Source: Roseithermus sacchariphilus (lineage in GTDB: Bacteria; Bacteroidota; Rhodothermia; Rhodothermales; MEBIC09517). From it: 64,000 nt of DNA. Position 1 is the first letter of the stretch. Every line of letters starts with the position of its first letter. The position numbers were made by a program, and so were the translations under genes. Below, piece by piece: positions 27,638 to 36,807 of the stretch. The stretch lies in NCBI GenBank assembly GCA_003285105.1, contig CP030158.1, positions 124,001 through 188,000 of the forward strand, in the 5' to 3' direction. Under the pieces are notes generated by a model. That model had not been told where the DNA came from. It saw nothing but the letters and a program-made list of their open reading frames with translations, and searched no databases.

Positions 27638-29209
27638 TCACGCCATCGCCTCGCGCTCGCGCCGGACCAGCTCGCGGCGCAGGATCTTGCCGGAGGCCGA
27701 CTTCGGGATCTGGTCGATGAAGGCGACACGGCGCACCTTCTTGTGGGGTGCCACACGCTCGGCCACGTAGTCCATCAGCTCCGCTTCGGTGGCGGACTGC
27801 CCGGGCTTGAGCTGCACGAAGGCCTTCGGCACCTCCCCGGCTTCCTCATCGGGGCTGGGGATGACGGCGGCATCGGCCACGGCGGGATGGGACTGCAGGA
27901 TCGCCTCCAGCTCGGCCGGCGCCACCTGGAAGCCCTTGTACTTGATCAGCTCCTTGACGCGATCGACGATGCGGAGCTGCCCGTCGGCATCGACCTGCGC
28001 GATGTCCCCCGTGTGCAGCCAGCCCTCGGCGTCGAGGGTGCGGCGGGTGGCGGCTTCGTTGTTCAGGTAGCCCTGCATCACCTGCGGCCCGCGAATCCAC
28101 AGCTCGCCCGGCTCCCCCTCGGCCACGTCGTCCCCGGTCGCCGGATCGACCAGGCGGAACTCGGTGTTCGGCACGGCCAGCCCCACGGTGGTCATCGTCA
28201 GCCGGGCCGCATCGCGGGGCATGAAGTGCGTCACGGGGCTCGTCTCGGTCATCCCGTAGCCCTGCTTCACGACGCAGCCGAGCCGCTCGCTGCACGCCCG
28301 CGCCACCGGCTCCGGCAGCGGCGCCGCCCCGGAGGTGATCGTCTCGACCGAGGACAGGTCGTAGGCATCCACCAGCGGATGCCGGGCCAGCGCCAGGATG
28401 ATCGGCGGGACGAGAAAGAGCGTCCGGACCCGGTGCTCCTGGATCAGCCGGAGGAACAGCTCCAGCTCAAACTTCGGCATCGTGACCACCGTCGCCCCCT
28501 GGTGCAGGGCCATGCTGAGGATGACCGTCATCCCGTAGATGTGGAAGAACGGCAGGATGCCGATGGTCGTCTCGTCCGGCTCCAGGCCCTCGACGGCCTC
28601 GGTCTGCAGGATGTTGGCGACGAGGTTGCGGTGCGTCAACATCACCCCCTTGGGCAACCCCGTCGTGCCGCTCGAATACGGCAGCACCACCAGGTCCCGC
28701 CGCGGATCGATCTCGACGTGGGGCGCCATGACGCCGGGGCGGAACAGGTCCGTGAACGGCGTGGCGCCCTCGGCCTGGCCGAAGACGAAGACCTCCTCCA
28801 GCCCGGCCCTCCCGGCGGCCTCCCGCGCCTTGTCCAGAAACGGCGGGACGGTGATGAGGTAGCGCGCGCCGGCGTCCTTCAGCTGATGGGTCAGCTCGTC
28901 GGCCGTGTAGAGGGGGTTGATCGTCGTGTTGATGCCTCCGACGGCGGCGACGGCAAAAAAGATGATGGCGTACTCGGGCAGGTTCGGGCTGTAGATGGCG
29001 AACACGTCGCCCTTGCCGAAGCCGCGCTGATGCAGCCCGGCCACCACCTGCTGCACCGCCCCGGCGAGCTGTCCGTAGGTCAGCGTCCGCCCGCTCGGCC
29101 CGTCGATCAACGCCGGCTTGCTGGGGTGCTTCATCGCCTCGTGCAACACGAAGTCGGGAAGCGTCAGATCGGGAATCTCGACGTCGGGATACGGGCTGCG
29201 ATAGATCAT
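27638..29209 (-). CDS. Acyl-CoA synthetase / 4-coumarate-CoA ligase-like AMP-binding enzyme
   Basis: ANL-superfamily adenylating enzyme that activates a carboxylic acid as acyl-AMP and transfers it to CoA. 523 residues from MIYRSPYPDVEIPD; the longer in-frame extension is not family-like. Motifs: P-loop LPYSSGTTGLPKGVMLTH, GYGMTETSP, the GELWIRGPQVMQGYLN / GWLHTGDI series, the hinge region DRVKELIKYKGFQVAPAELE and the C-terminal catalytic lysine in SASGKILRREL. The overall pattern is closest to 4-coumarate/medium-chain acyl-CoA ligases; the substrate is not determined. Confidence 0.88.
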   Translation of the reverse strand: MIYRSPYPDVEIPDLTLPDFVLHEAMKHPSKPALIDGPSGRTLTYGQLAGAVQQVVAGLHQRGFGKGDVFAIYSPNLPEYAIIFFAVAAVGGINTTINPLYTADELTHQLKDAGARYLITVPPFLDKAREAAGRAGLEEVFVFGQAEGATPFTDLFRPGVMAPHVEIDPRRDLVVLPYSSGTTGLPKGVMLTHRNLVANILQTEAVEGLEPDETTIGILPFFHIYGMTVILSMALHQGATVVTMPKFELELFLRLIQEHRVRTLFLVPPIILALARHPLVDAYDLSSVETITSGAAPLPEPVARACSERLGCVVKQGYGMTETSPVTHFMPRDAARLTMTTVGLAVPNTEFRLVDPATGDDVAEGEPGELWIRGPQVMQGYLNNEAATRRTLDAEGWLHTGDIAQVDADGQLRIVDRVKELIKYKGFQVAPAELEAILQSHPAVADAAVIPSPDEEAGEVPKAFVQLKPGQSATEAELMDYVAERVAPHKKVRRVAFIDQIPKSASGKILRRELVRREREAMA

Positions 29210-29590
29210 GGCGGCGCGGGCATGGAGCGAAAAACGGGAAGCGCTTCCGAGGCACTTCATCGGATATTCACGGGGTTCAGTATAGACGGCGTGGATCGGC
29301 TTATCAAGGGCTCGTGGGTCTTTCCCGGTCCGCCGCACGTCGTTTCGGGGCCTGGCGCGTCCGGCCACGGCGCTCCCGGCAAAGGCTCCCGCCAAAGGCC
29401 CCCGACAAAGAATGAGCCCGGATCCCCACCACAAGATCCGGGCTCAGAGGTGCAACAACCAGAAATGAAACCCACCGCTTTGTTGCACCCGTCATCATAC
29501 GGCACCGCCGGCCCGGTGCCTATCAGCAGGTGCATGGAATCCGTGTAAGGCGTTTGCTGATGCGCGCCCGATGCGGGGTGGCCCCGGGGG
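29210..29590. other. Gap between acyl-CoA ligase and aldo/keto reductase with two hairpins
   Basis: 381 bases without a supported gene. It contains two adjacent strong inverted repeats (29413-29446 and 29449-29489), the first listed as a terminator. The part next to the ligase presumably carries its promoter; no clear consensus was seen. Confidence 0.55.
29413..29446 (-). terminator. Terminator-like hairpin downstream of the aldo/keto reductase
   Basis: Perfect 12-bp stem (TGAGCCCGGATC at 29413-29424 and its complement at 29435-29446) with a 10-base loop, followed on the minus strand by TTCTTTGTC. It lies 145 bases past the reductase stop. The T-run is weak, so processing or REP-like roles are possible. 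Confidence 0.6.
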
Positions 29591-30565
29591 CTACTGCGAC
29601 CAGGCCGTCGGCTCGCGGTCCCACCGGTGTGCCCGGAGCAGTGCGTGCACCTCCGGCGGCAGCGGGCCTTTGTCGCTGGCCGCCAGGTTCGCCTCCACGT
29701 GCCGGAGCTTACGCATCCCCGGGATGATGGTGCTCACCGTCTCGTTGTTCAGGATGAACCGCAGCGCCATCTCGGGCATGGACAGCCCCGCCGCCGCGGC
29801 GATGGGCTTGAGCGCGTCGGCGCGCTCGACGCTGCTGTGCAGGTTCTCCGGGACGAAGTACGTGTTGCGCCAGTCGCCCTCGGGCCACGTCGAATCCTTC
29901 GTCAGCGTCCCGGTCAGCGTGCCCTCGTCGAAAGGCACGCGTGCGATGACCGCCACATCCATCTCCCGGCAGGCCGGAAACAGCTCGTCCTCCGGGTTCT
30001 GGTCGAAGATGTTGTAGATGACCTGCACGGCGTCGATGAGCCCGCTGCGGACGGTTCGGACGCCGTTCCAGGGCTCCCAGCGGTTGATACTGATCCCGAC
30101 GGCGCGAAACAGCCCCTGGCGCCGCAATGCGTCCATCTTGCCGACCCAGCGGTCGTCGTCGAGCCAGTGATCCTCCCACACGTGGAACTGCATCAGGTCG
30201 AAGGCTTCGAGGCCGGCGTTCTCCAGGCTGCTGTGGACGTAGCGCTCGATGTGGTCCGGGGGGTAGCAGTCGTCCAGGGTGAACTCCCGGCGGCTGGGCC
30301 ACGTGAAGTTCTTCGGGGGGATCTTCGTGGCGGTGTAGAGACGCCGGCCGGGGTTGGCGCGGACGAGCCGGCCGAGCAGGGCCTCGCTGTGGCCTTCGCC
30401 GTAGCCCCAGGCGGTGTCGAAGAAGGTGCAGCCCAGGTCCACGGCCCGCTGGAGGCTGCGGAGGGATTCTTCGTCGTCCGAGCCGGTCCAGCCGGCCATG
30501 CCCCACATGCCGTAGCCGATCTCGCTGACGGGCCATCCGGTGCGTCCGAAACGTCGATAGTTCAT
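29591..30565 (-). CDS. Aldo/keto reductase
   Basis: NAD(P)H-dependent TIM-barrel oxidoreductase of 324 residues from MNYRRFGRTGWPVSEIGYG. The catalytic tetrad is visible: Asp and Tyr in FDTAWGYGEGHSE, Lys in TATKIPPKN and His in LMQFHVWED. The C-terminal cofactor motif STIIPGMRKLRHVEANLAA is typical of the voltage-gated-channel-beta-like/YajO-type branch. Substrate unknown; an aldehyde or sugar-derived carbonyl is likely. It lies 69 bases downstream of the SDR gene on the same strand, so the two may form a small redox operon. Confidence 0.88.
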   Translation of the reverse strand: MNYRRFGRTGWPVSEIGYGMWGMAGWTGSDDEESLRSLQRAVDLGCTFFDTAWGYGEGHSEALLGRLVRANPGRRLYTATKIPPKNFTWPSRREFTLDDCYPPDHIERYVHSSLENAGLEAFDLMQFHVWEDHWLDDDRWVGKMDALRRQGLFRAVGISINRWEPWNGVRTVRSGLIDAVQVIYNIFDQNPEDELFPACREMDVAVIARVPFDEGTLTGTLTKDSTWPEGDWRNTYFVPENLHSSVERADALKPIAAAAGLSMPEMALRFILNNETVSTIIPGMRKLRHVEANLAASDKGPLPPEVHALLRAHRWDREPTAWSQ

Positions 30566-30634
30566 GGTGCAGGAAACGGGTGAGGAGGGAACATACACGG
30601 GAGAACGCGGCCGGCAGGCGGCCAGCGCCCTCCC

Positions 30635-31453
30635 TCAAATGAAGAAATCCAGGACGGGTTCTACGTCGGGGTTGACGGCGTAGCGGTCGAAGTCCGTGAC
30701 GCCGGCCTGGCGGAGCACGTCCTCATCGATGAAGAAGTGGCCGGTGCAGGTGGCACTCTCCTGTGTGAGGATCCAGTAGGCCGCGTCGGCGACGATCTCG
30801 GGCGTGCGGGAGGCCTGGATCATCTCTTCGCCGCCGAGCAGGTTGCGCACCGCGGCCGTGGCGATGGTCGTGCGGGGCCAGAGCGCATTGACGGCGATGC
30901 CGTCGTTGCGGAACTCCTCAGCCATCCCCAGCACACACATGCTCATGCCGTATTTCGCCATCGTGTAGGCCACGTGCGGGGCGAACCACCGGGGTTGCAT
31001 GTTGAGCGGTGGCGAGAGGTTCAGGATGTGCGCGTTGGGGCGTTCCTTCAGGTGCGGGTAGCAGAGCTTCGAGCACAGGAACGTGCCGCGGACGTTGACC
31101 TGGTGCATCAGATCGAACCGTTTCATCGGGGTCTGCGGCGTCCGGGCGAGAAAGATGGCGCTGGCGTTGTTGACCAGGATGTCGATGCCGCCGAAGGTTT
31201 CCACCGCCCGATCCACGGCGGCCTGTACCTGATCCTCGAAGCGGACGTCGACCTGCACCGGCAGCGCCCGTCCGCCGGCGGCCTCGACCTCTTCGGCGGC
31301 AGTGTAGATGGTGCCGGGCAATTGCGGGTGCGGCTCGGTCGTCTTGGCGGCGATGACGACGTTGGCGCCGTCGCGCGCAGCGCGCAGCGCGATGGCCTTG
31401 CCGATGCCCCGACTGGCACCGGTGATGAACAGGGTACGGTCGCGGAGGGTCAT
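30635..31453 (-). CDS. SDR family oxidoreductase (HSDL2-like)
   Basis: Rossmann-fold short-chain dehydrogenase of 272 residues. Nucleotide-binding TGASRGIGKAIA lies near residues 11-22, NNAS near 104, the catalytic Ser is in NLSPPLN, and Tyr/Lys are in YTMAKYG. The PxxMKRFDLMHQVNVRGTFL and LNLSPPLNMQPRWF segments match the hydroxysteroid-dehydrogenase-like 2 (HSDL2) branch, often linked to fatty-acid or sterol metabolism. The start at 31453 (MTLRDRTLFITGASRG) is preferred over a longer in-frame reading. It diverges from the amidase gene. Confidence 0.88.
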   Translation of the reverse strand: MTLRDRTLFITGASRGIGKAIALRAARDGANVVIAAKTTEPHPQLPGTIYTAAEEVEAAGGRALPVQVDVRFEDQVQAAVDRAVETFGGIDILVNNASAIFLARTPQTPMKRFDLMHQVNVRGTFLCSKLCYPHLKERPNAHILNLSPPLNMQPRWFAPHVAYTMAKYGMSMCVLGMAEEFRNDGIAVNALWPRTTIATAAVRNLLGGEEMIQASRTPEIVADAAYWILTQESATCTGHFFIDEDVLRQAGVTDFDRYAVNPDVEPVLDFFI

Positions 31454-31592
31454 GGGTCGCAGCGGGTTCGTGGCGAAAAACGGAGGGACGACCCGCATCG
31501 GACGACGCAACAGGGAAACCTGATCCGCCGTTCGCCCTTCAATCGACGCCGGCCCCGGCCGCCCGTGCTCCCCCCGAACCGTACCGACCGAC

Positions 31593-33026
31593 ATGCTCTG
31601 GCAACGCACGGCCCTCGAACTGGGCGCCCTCATCCGCCGCCGGGAAGTCCGTGCCGTGGAGGTACTGGAAGCCATCCTGGAGCGGGTGGATGCCGTCAAC
31701 CCGGTGCTCAACGCCATCGTGACGCTCGACGTCGAGGGCGCACGGGCGGCGGCCGAGGCGGCCGATGCCGCCGTCCGGCGGGGCGAGGCCGTCGGGCCGC
31801 TGCACGGGGTGCCGGTGACGATCAAGGATCTGACGGAGACGAAAGGGCTGCGCACGACCTACGGCTCGTCCTTCTTTGCCGACTACATCCCCACCGAAGA
31901 CGCCATCCTCGTCGAGCGGCTGCGGGCGGCCGGCTGCCCGGTGCTGGGCAAGACGAACACCCCCGAGTTCGGCGGGCGGTTCGACACCGAGAACGCCGTC
32001 TTCGGCGCGACGCGCAACCCGTGGCACCGCGCCCACAGCCCCGGCGGCTCGTCCGGCGGGGCGGCGGCGCAGGTCGCTGCCGGCATGGGCCCGCTGGCCC
32101 AGGGCAACGACGGCGGCGGCTCGATCCGCGTGCCGGCCGCCTGCTGCGGCGTCTTCGGGCTGAAGCCCCAGTACGGGCGCATCCCCTTCTGGCCCCGGCA
32201 GGACAGCTGGATCGCCCACGTCCACGAAGGGCCCATCGCCCGCTCCGTGCGCGACGCCGCCGCGATGCTGGACGTCATGGCCGGCCCCGACCTGCGCGAC
32301 CCCCGGTGCCTGCCGGCGCCACCGGGCTCGTTCCTGGCCGCCTGCGACGGCGAGATCCGCGGCCTGCGGATCGCCTGGAGCCCGACCCCCGGCTACGGCG
32401 ACGTCGAGCCGGCCGTCCGGGCGTGCTGCGAGGCGGCCCTCTCCGCCTTCGAAGACCTCGGCGCCCACGTGGAGGACGTCCGACTCGACCTCTCGGACGC
32501 CGAGCGGGTGTACGTGGGCACCATCCTGCCCCGCCTCAAGGCCCAGTTCGACCGCGACCTGCCCGGCGGCTATGCCGAAAAGATCGACCCCGGCATGGCT
32601 GCCTTCCTGCCGATGGTCGAGGCCATGACGATGCTGGAAGTGGTCGAGGCCGAGTTCGGCCTCTACGCGCTGTGGGATCGCCTGGCCGCGCTCTTCCGGC
32701 GGTATGATCTGCTGCTGCTCCCGACGATGGCCACGCCGGCCCACCGATCCGGCCAGTTCGGCCCCGAGGCGATCAACGGCCGGCCGGTCGACACGCCGCT
32801 GACGCCGCTCTTCACCTACCCGTTCAACCTGACCGGCCAGCCCGCCGCCAGCGTACCCGCTGGCTTCACCGAGGGCGGGCTGCCCGTCGGCCTGCAACTC
32901 GTCGCCCGGCGGTTCGACGAAGCCACGCTGCTCCGCGCAGCGGCCCGGTTCGAAGAAGCCCGCCCGTGGGCCCACCGCTGGCCGGACCTCCCCCCGGCCG
33001 CCAACCCGGCTCCGGCGACGAACTGA
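31593..33026 (+). CDS. Amidase (amidase-signature family)
   Basis: Amide hydrolase of 477 residues using a Ser-cisSer-Lys triad. The Lys is in VTIKDLTETKG, the cis-Ser in GNDGGGSIRVPA and the nucleophilic Ser in HSPGGSSGGAAA. The glycine/serine signature from SPGGSS through GVFGLKP is intact, and the C-terminal TGQPAASVPAGFTEGGLPVGLQLVARRFDEATLL is typical. No GatB or GatC neighbours, so a stand-alone amidase is more likely than a tRNA amidotransferase subunit. No signal peptide. Substrate unknown. It diverges from the SDR gene across 139 bases and is followed after 51 bases by the DUF5916 gene. Confidence 0.88.
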   Translation: MLWQRTALELGALIRRREVRAVEVLEAILERVDAVNPVLNAIVTLDVEGARAAAEAADAAVRRGEAVGPLHGVPVTIKDLTETKGLRTTYGSSFFADYIPTEDAILVERLRAAGCPVLGKTNTPEFGGRFDTENAVFGATRNPWHRAHSPGGSSGGAAAQVAAGMGPLAQGNDGGGSIRVPAACCGVFGLKPQYGRIPFWPRQDSWIAHVHEGPIARSVRDAAAMLDVMAGPDLRDPRCLPAPPGSFLAACDGEIRGLRIAWSPTPGYGDVEPAVRACCEAALSAFEDLGAHVEDVRLDLSDAERVYVGTILPRLKAQFDRDLPGGYAEKIDPGMAAFLPMVEAMTMLEVVEAEFGLYALWDRLAALFRRYDLLLLPTMATPAHRSGQFGPEAINGRPVDTPLTPLFTYPFNLTGQPAASVPAGFTEGGLPVGLQLVARRFDEATLLRAAARFEEARPWAHRWPDLPPAANPAPATN

Positions 33027-33077
33027 TCGGGAACGCACCGGCGCGTCCCCCTGCCCTCCCCCCTGTTTCCGTCCCCC

Positions 33078-35267
33078 ATGCTGCCGCTCGCTTTCCTGCT
33101 CCTGCTGCTGCAATCCTCCCCCGACGCGCCCCCCGCCGGGGCACGCCCCACGCTGCAGGCCGTGCCCGTCCCCGACACCGCCCGCCTCGTGCTCGACGGC
33201 CGCCTCGACGAGCCCTTCTGGGAGACCGCCCCGGCCGCCGAGGCCTTCCGCCAGCAGGAGCCCCTCGAAGGCGCCGCCCCCACCGAGCGCACCGTCGTGC
33301 GCGTGGCCTTCGACGAAAACCACCTCTACATCGGCGCCGTCCTCTACGACGCCGAGCCCGACGGCATCCTCGCCTACCAGCGCCGCCGCGATGCCTCGCT
33401 GCGCACCGACGACCGCTTCATGTGGATCCTCGACACCTACGACGACGGCCGCAGCGCCTATTTCTTCGAGATCAACCCGGCCGGCCTCATGGGCGACGGG
33501 CTGCTCACCACCGGCCAGGGCGGCACCCTCAACAAGGACTGGGACGGCATCTGGGAAGCGCGCGTCGCCCACGGCCCCTACGGCTGGTCCGCCGAGATCC
33601 GCATCCCCTTTCGCACCCTCAACTTCGACCCCGCCCGCACGACCTGGGGCATCAACTTCCAGCGCACCATCCGCCGCAGGAACGAGGAGCTGGTCTGGAG
33701 CGGCCATCGCCGCAACCAGGGCCTGTTCCGCCCGCAGAACGCCGGCGCGCTCGTGGGGCTGCAAGGCCTCTCGCAGGGCCTCGGCCTGGAGGCCACGCCC
33801 TACACCCTGGCCGAGGCGGCCACCACCTGGCAGCCCGACGGCGCCGACACCGACCCCACCCTCGACGCCGGCTTCGACCTCACCTACAGCCTCACCCCCA
33901 ACCTCCGCGCCTCGCTCACGGTCAACACCGACTTCGCCGAGACCGAGGTGGACCAGCGCCGCGTCAACCTGACGCGCTTTCCGCTGCGCTTCCCCGAGCA
34001 GCGTGACTTCTTCCTCGAAGGCTCCAGCGTGTTCACCTTCGCCCCGGCCAGCGGCGTGGACCCTTACTTCAGCCGCCGCATCGGGCTGGAGGAAGGGCGG
34101 CCCATCCCCATCGTGGCGGGCGGCCGCCTGGCCGGGCAGGTCGGGCGGTTCGATGTCGGCTTCTTGCAGGTGCGCACCGGGCGCTCGGGCACCGTGCCCC
34201 CGGAGGATTTCACCGTGGCCCGCGCGAAGGCGCACATCCTCTCCGAGAGCACCGCCGGCTTCATCTACACCCGCCGCGCCACCCACGGCGGCCCCCCCGG
34301 CCTGCGCGACCGCCACACCCTGGGCCTCGACCTGGAGCTGGGCACGTCCACCTTCCGGGGCGACCGCAACGTGCAGTTCCAGGCCTTCTTCATCGCCCAC
34401 ACCGCCGCCTTCGACACCGCCGCCACCTCCTTCTTCGACCGCACCACGCGCGGCATCCGCCTGGCTTACCCCAATGAGCCCTTTGGCGGGCACGTCTCCT
34501 ACCGCGAGTTCGGCAGCGCCTACGACCCGGCCGTCGGGTTCAACGCACGCAACGGCTTCCGCCGCCTCCAGCCCTCGCTCTCCTACGTCTGGCTGCTGGG
34601 CCGCCACCCCGTGCTGCGCGCCTACGAGATCGGCCTGCGCCACGAGTTCCTGACCGACCTCGACCTCGTGCCGCTGACGGTGAACACCTCCGTGACCCCC
34701 GCCGAGGTGCGCTTCGAGAGCGGCGCCCGGGCGGCCCTCCGCCTGGGGCACGACTACGAGCGCCTGCGCCAGGGCTTCGACATCCTGCGCGACGGGCGGT
34801 TCGTGGTGCCCGCCGGCGGCTACCACACCTACGAGGCCGAGATGGATGTGCGCACCCCTCCGCAGCACCGCCTCTCGGTGGGTGGCGAGGCCGGCTACGG
34901 TGGCTTCTGGACGGGCACGCGGGCCGCCTTCGAGTTCGACGCCACCCTCCGTCCCGTGCCCGGCCTCAGCCTGTCCGCCGCGTGGGAGCACACCCGCGCG
35001 CACCTGCCCGAAGGCCGCTTCCGCACCCACCTCGTCCGCGCCGTGGCCGGCTTCGATCCGTCGCCCTGGACGTCGGTCAGCGCCAACGTGCAGTACGACA
35101 ACCTGAGCCGCATCGTGGGGGCCTACGCACGCCTGCGCTGGGTCGTGCGCCCCGGCAGCGACCTCTATCTCGTCTACACCCACAACTGGCTCGACGACCC
35201 GCTGGGGCGCTTCCGCTCGCTCACGAGCCAGGCCGCCCTCAAGGCCACCTACACCCACCGCTTCTGA
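33078..35267 (+). CDS. DUF5916 outer-membrane protein with CBM9-like N-terminal domain
   Basis: 729-residue exported protein: signal peptide (MLPLAFLLLLLQSSP), a carbohydrate-binding family 9-like sandwich (about 30-220: LDGRLDEPFWETAPAAEAFRQQEP, VRVAFDENHLYIGAVLYD, DDRFMWILDTYDDGRSAYFFEINPAG), then the DUF5916 region. That region is a long beta-barrel-like domain with RFPLRFPEQRDFFLEGSSVF and a C-terminal LYLVYTHNW segment. The family is widespread in Bacteroidota, Acidobacteriota and Gemmatimonadota and has no proven function; surface binding or transport of a glycan or peptide is inferred. Base composition is extremely GC-rich, which produces long spurious antisense frames. Confidence 0.85.
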   Translation: MLPLAFLLLLLQSSPDAPPAGARPTLQAVPVPDTARLVLDGRLDEPFWETAPAAEAFRQQEPLEGAAPTERTVVRVAFDENHLYIGAVLYDAEPDGILAYQRRRDASLRTDDRFMWILDTYDDGRSAYFFEINPAGLMGDGLLTTGQGGTLNKDWDGIWEARVAHGPYGWSAEIRIPFRTLNFDPARTTWGINFQRTIRRRNEELVWSGHRRNQGLFRPQNAGALVGLQGLSQGLGLEATPYTLAEAATTWQPDGADTDPTLDAGFDLTYSLTPNLRASLTVNTDFAETEVDQRRVNLTRFPLRFPEQRDFFLEGSSVFTFAPASGVDPYFSRRIGLEEGRPIPIVAGGRLAGQVGRFDVGFLQVRTGRSGTVPPEDFTVARAKAHILSESTAGFIYTRRATHGGPPGLRDRHTLGLDLELGTSTFRGDRNVQFQAFFIAHTAAFDTAATSFFDRTTRGIRLAYPNEPFGGHVSYREFGSAYDPAVGFNARNGFRRLQPSLSYVWLLGRHPVLRAYEIGLRHEFLTDLDLVPLTVNTSVTPAEVRFESGARAALRLGHDYERLRQGFDILRDGRFVVPAGGYHTYEAEMDVRTPPQHRLSVGGEAGYGGFWTGTRAAFEFDATLRPVPGLSLSAAWEHTRAHLPEGRFRTHLVRAVAGFDPSPWTSVSANVQYDNLSRIVGAYARLRWVVRPGSDLYLVYTHNWLDDPLGRFRSLTSQAALKATYTHRF

Positions 35268-35346
35268 GCCGCCGCCCCCCCCGAACGTTGACAGGGATAG
35301 GTTTCACAGAAAGTGGCTATTGAGACCCACAGAGCCCTTTCGATCC

Positions 35347-35375
35347 GTCATCCCCAACTCGGATTGGGGATCCAG
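35347..35375 (+). repeat. REP-like palindromic element, copy 1
   Basis: GTCATCCCC, a short loop, GGGGATCCAG then AAAAAGG. The stem ATCCCCAA/TTGGGGAT is 8 bp (35350-35357 and 35364-35371). It lies in the 246-base gap between convergent genes. A second copy of the same design lies at 52801-52871. Confidence 0.65.
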
Positions 35376-35513
35376 AAAAAGGAGCCTATGGACGGGCGTT
35401 CCGCCTTCTCGGAAACCGGAGGCTTCCGCAGGGACTGACGATGTCCTTTTCCTGAACGTGGTTTATGAATACCTACCCTTGTCAGCCCCCGAACGGGGGC
35501 CTCGCCGGGCCGC

Positions 35514-36554
35514 TCACGCCCCGATCCGGTAGCTCGCCTTGCCGGGGATCTGCGTGCGGAAGCTCAGCAGCAACGGCCCGCAGGTGACGTAGAGCGTCCG
35601 CAGATCCTCCCCGCCGAAGGTGCAGTTGGTGACGGTATCCACCGGCGTCTCAGCATAGTCGACCAGCACCCCCTGCGGGGTGAAGACGTGGATGCCGGGG
35701 CGGGTATCGAGGGTTTCGCTGGTGTCACGCCGCGCATGCAGGCCGGCGGCGACGTAGAGGTTGCCCTGCGCGTCGACGGCCATCCCGTCGCCGCTGCGGC
35801 CGGGGTAGAAGTCGTAGAGCACCCGCGGGCGATGCAGGCTGCCGCCGGCCGCCCGGTCGTAGGCCCGGAGGTGCCGGTTACGGCCCTCGGCTCCATCGGC
35901 CTCGATCAGATAGAACGTCTGCTCGTCGGGCGAGAGGGCCACGCCGTTGGGGTTGTGCACGTCCGGCTCGGCCAGGAGGCGGTGGAGCGTGCCGTCCGGG
36001 TCGAGCCGATAGACGGCACGGGGGTTCGACGTCGGCGGCCCCTGGGTGCCGCGCGAGGAGACGTAGATCTGCCCGTTGGCGGCGAGGCAGAGGTCGTTCG
36101 GCGCCTGGAGCGGCTGGCCGTCGTAGCGATCGGCGAGCACCGTGACGCGGCCCGTCGACGGGTCGAGGCGGGTGATGCGGCCGGCCGTGCCCTCGCAGAC
36201 GAGCAGGTCGCCCCCGGGCGTGAAACACAGCCCGTTGGCGCCGTGGCTGTCTTCGCGAAAGACCGTGTGCCGCTGCGTGGCCGGGTCCCAGACGAGGATC
36301 TGGTTGGCCGGGATGTTGGTGAAGAACACGCGCCCGTCCGGCCCCACGGCAGGGCCCTCGGTGAATGCCGGTCCGGTGGTGATCTCCGCAAGCACCCGCC
36401 GGTCGCCCAGGAACCGCCCGGCCTCGAGGGCCGCGTAGGGATTCCCGGTGGCGGCCGGAGCCGCCTTTTCCGGCCCGGCGCGCCCACAGGCGGCAAGTAG
36501 ACCGGCGGCACCGGCAGCAAAGGTCTGGAGAAAGCGGCGGCGGGTAGCGGGCAT
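35514..36554 (-). CDS. SMP-30/gluconolactonase-like beta-propeller lipoprotein
   Basis: 346 residues. The N-terminus combines a twin-arginine-like motif (RRRFLQTF) with a lipobox ending LLAACG, so export by Tat and lipid anchoring are both predicted. The mature part is a six-bladed SMP-30/LRE propeller: GPAFTEGPAVGPDGRVFFTNIPANQILVW, EDSHGANGLCFTPGGDLLVCEG, APNDLCLAANGQIYVSS, NPNGVALSPDEQTFYLIE and GDGMAVDAQGNLYVAA. These supply the usual Glu/Asn/Asp metal-site positions. Family members hydrolyse sugar lactones; the substrate here is unknown. The start at 36554 is set by the Tat signal. Confidence 0.85.
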   Translation of the reverse strand: MPATRRRFLQTFAAGAAGLLAACGRAGPEKAAPAATGNPYAALEAGRFLGDRRVLAEITTGPAFTEGPAVGPDGRVFFTNIPANQILVWDPATQRHTVFREDSHGANGLCFTPGGDLLVCEGTAGRITRLDPSTGRVTVLADRYDGQPLQAPNDLCLAANGQIYVSSRGTQGPPTSNPRAVYRLDPDGTLHRLLAEPDVHNPNGVALSPDEQTFYLIEADGAEGRNRHLRAYDRAAGGSLHRPRVLYDFYPGRSGDGMAVDAQGNLYVAAGLHARRDTSETLDTRPGIHVFTPQGVLVDYAETPVDTVTNCTFGGEDLRTLYVTCGPLLLSFRTQIPGKASYRIGA

Positions 36555-36807
36555 GATACGCACTGCAAGACGAGAAGGACGCGGCTTCAGCATACAGCAG
36601 AGGCGGAAAAAAGAGAAGCCCCCTCACCGGGTGCAGAAAGCGCTCCCCGAAGGCGGACACGATGAAGAAATGATAAGCAAAGTGCTTCCGGCGGCGGATG
36701 GGACGAGGCGATCCGGCCGCCCCGTTCGTATAGCCGGTGAGCCCGGCCCCCGGCGGCACACGGCCCCGGCGTGCGGCCCGGCCCGACGAAGCCCGTGAGG
36801 TGCCCCC

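Noticed and set aside
31593-33026. Amidase as a GatA subunit of glutamyl-tRNA amidotransferase
   Set aside because: No gatB or gatC nearby and the sequence around the signature is of the general amidase type, so a tRNA role is not claimed.
31539-35258. A very long open frame on the minus strand (over 1200 codons) opposite the amidase and DUF5916 genes
   Set aside because: It is rich in Gly/Ala/Arg/Val with no domain pattern and lies exactly opposite two clearly coding genes. It is a product of extreme GC content.
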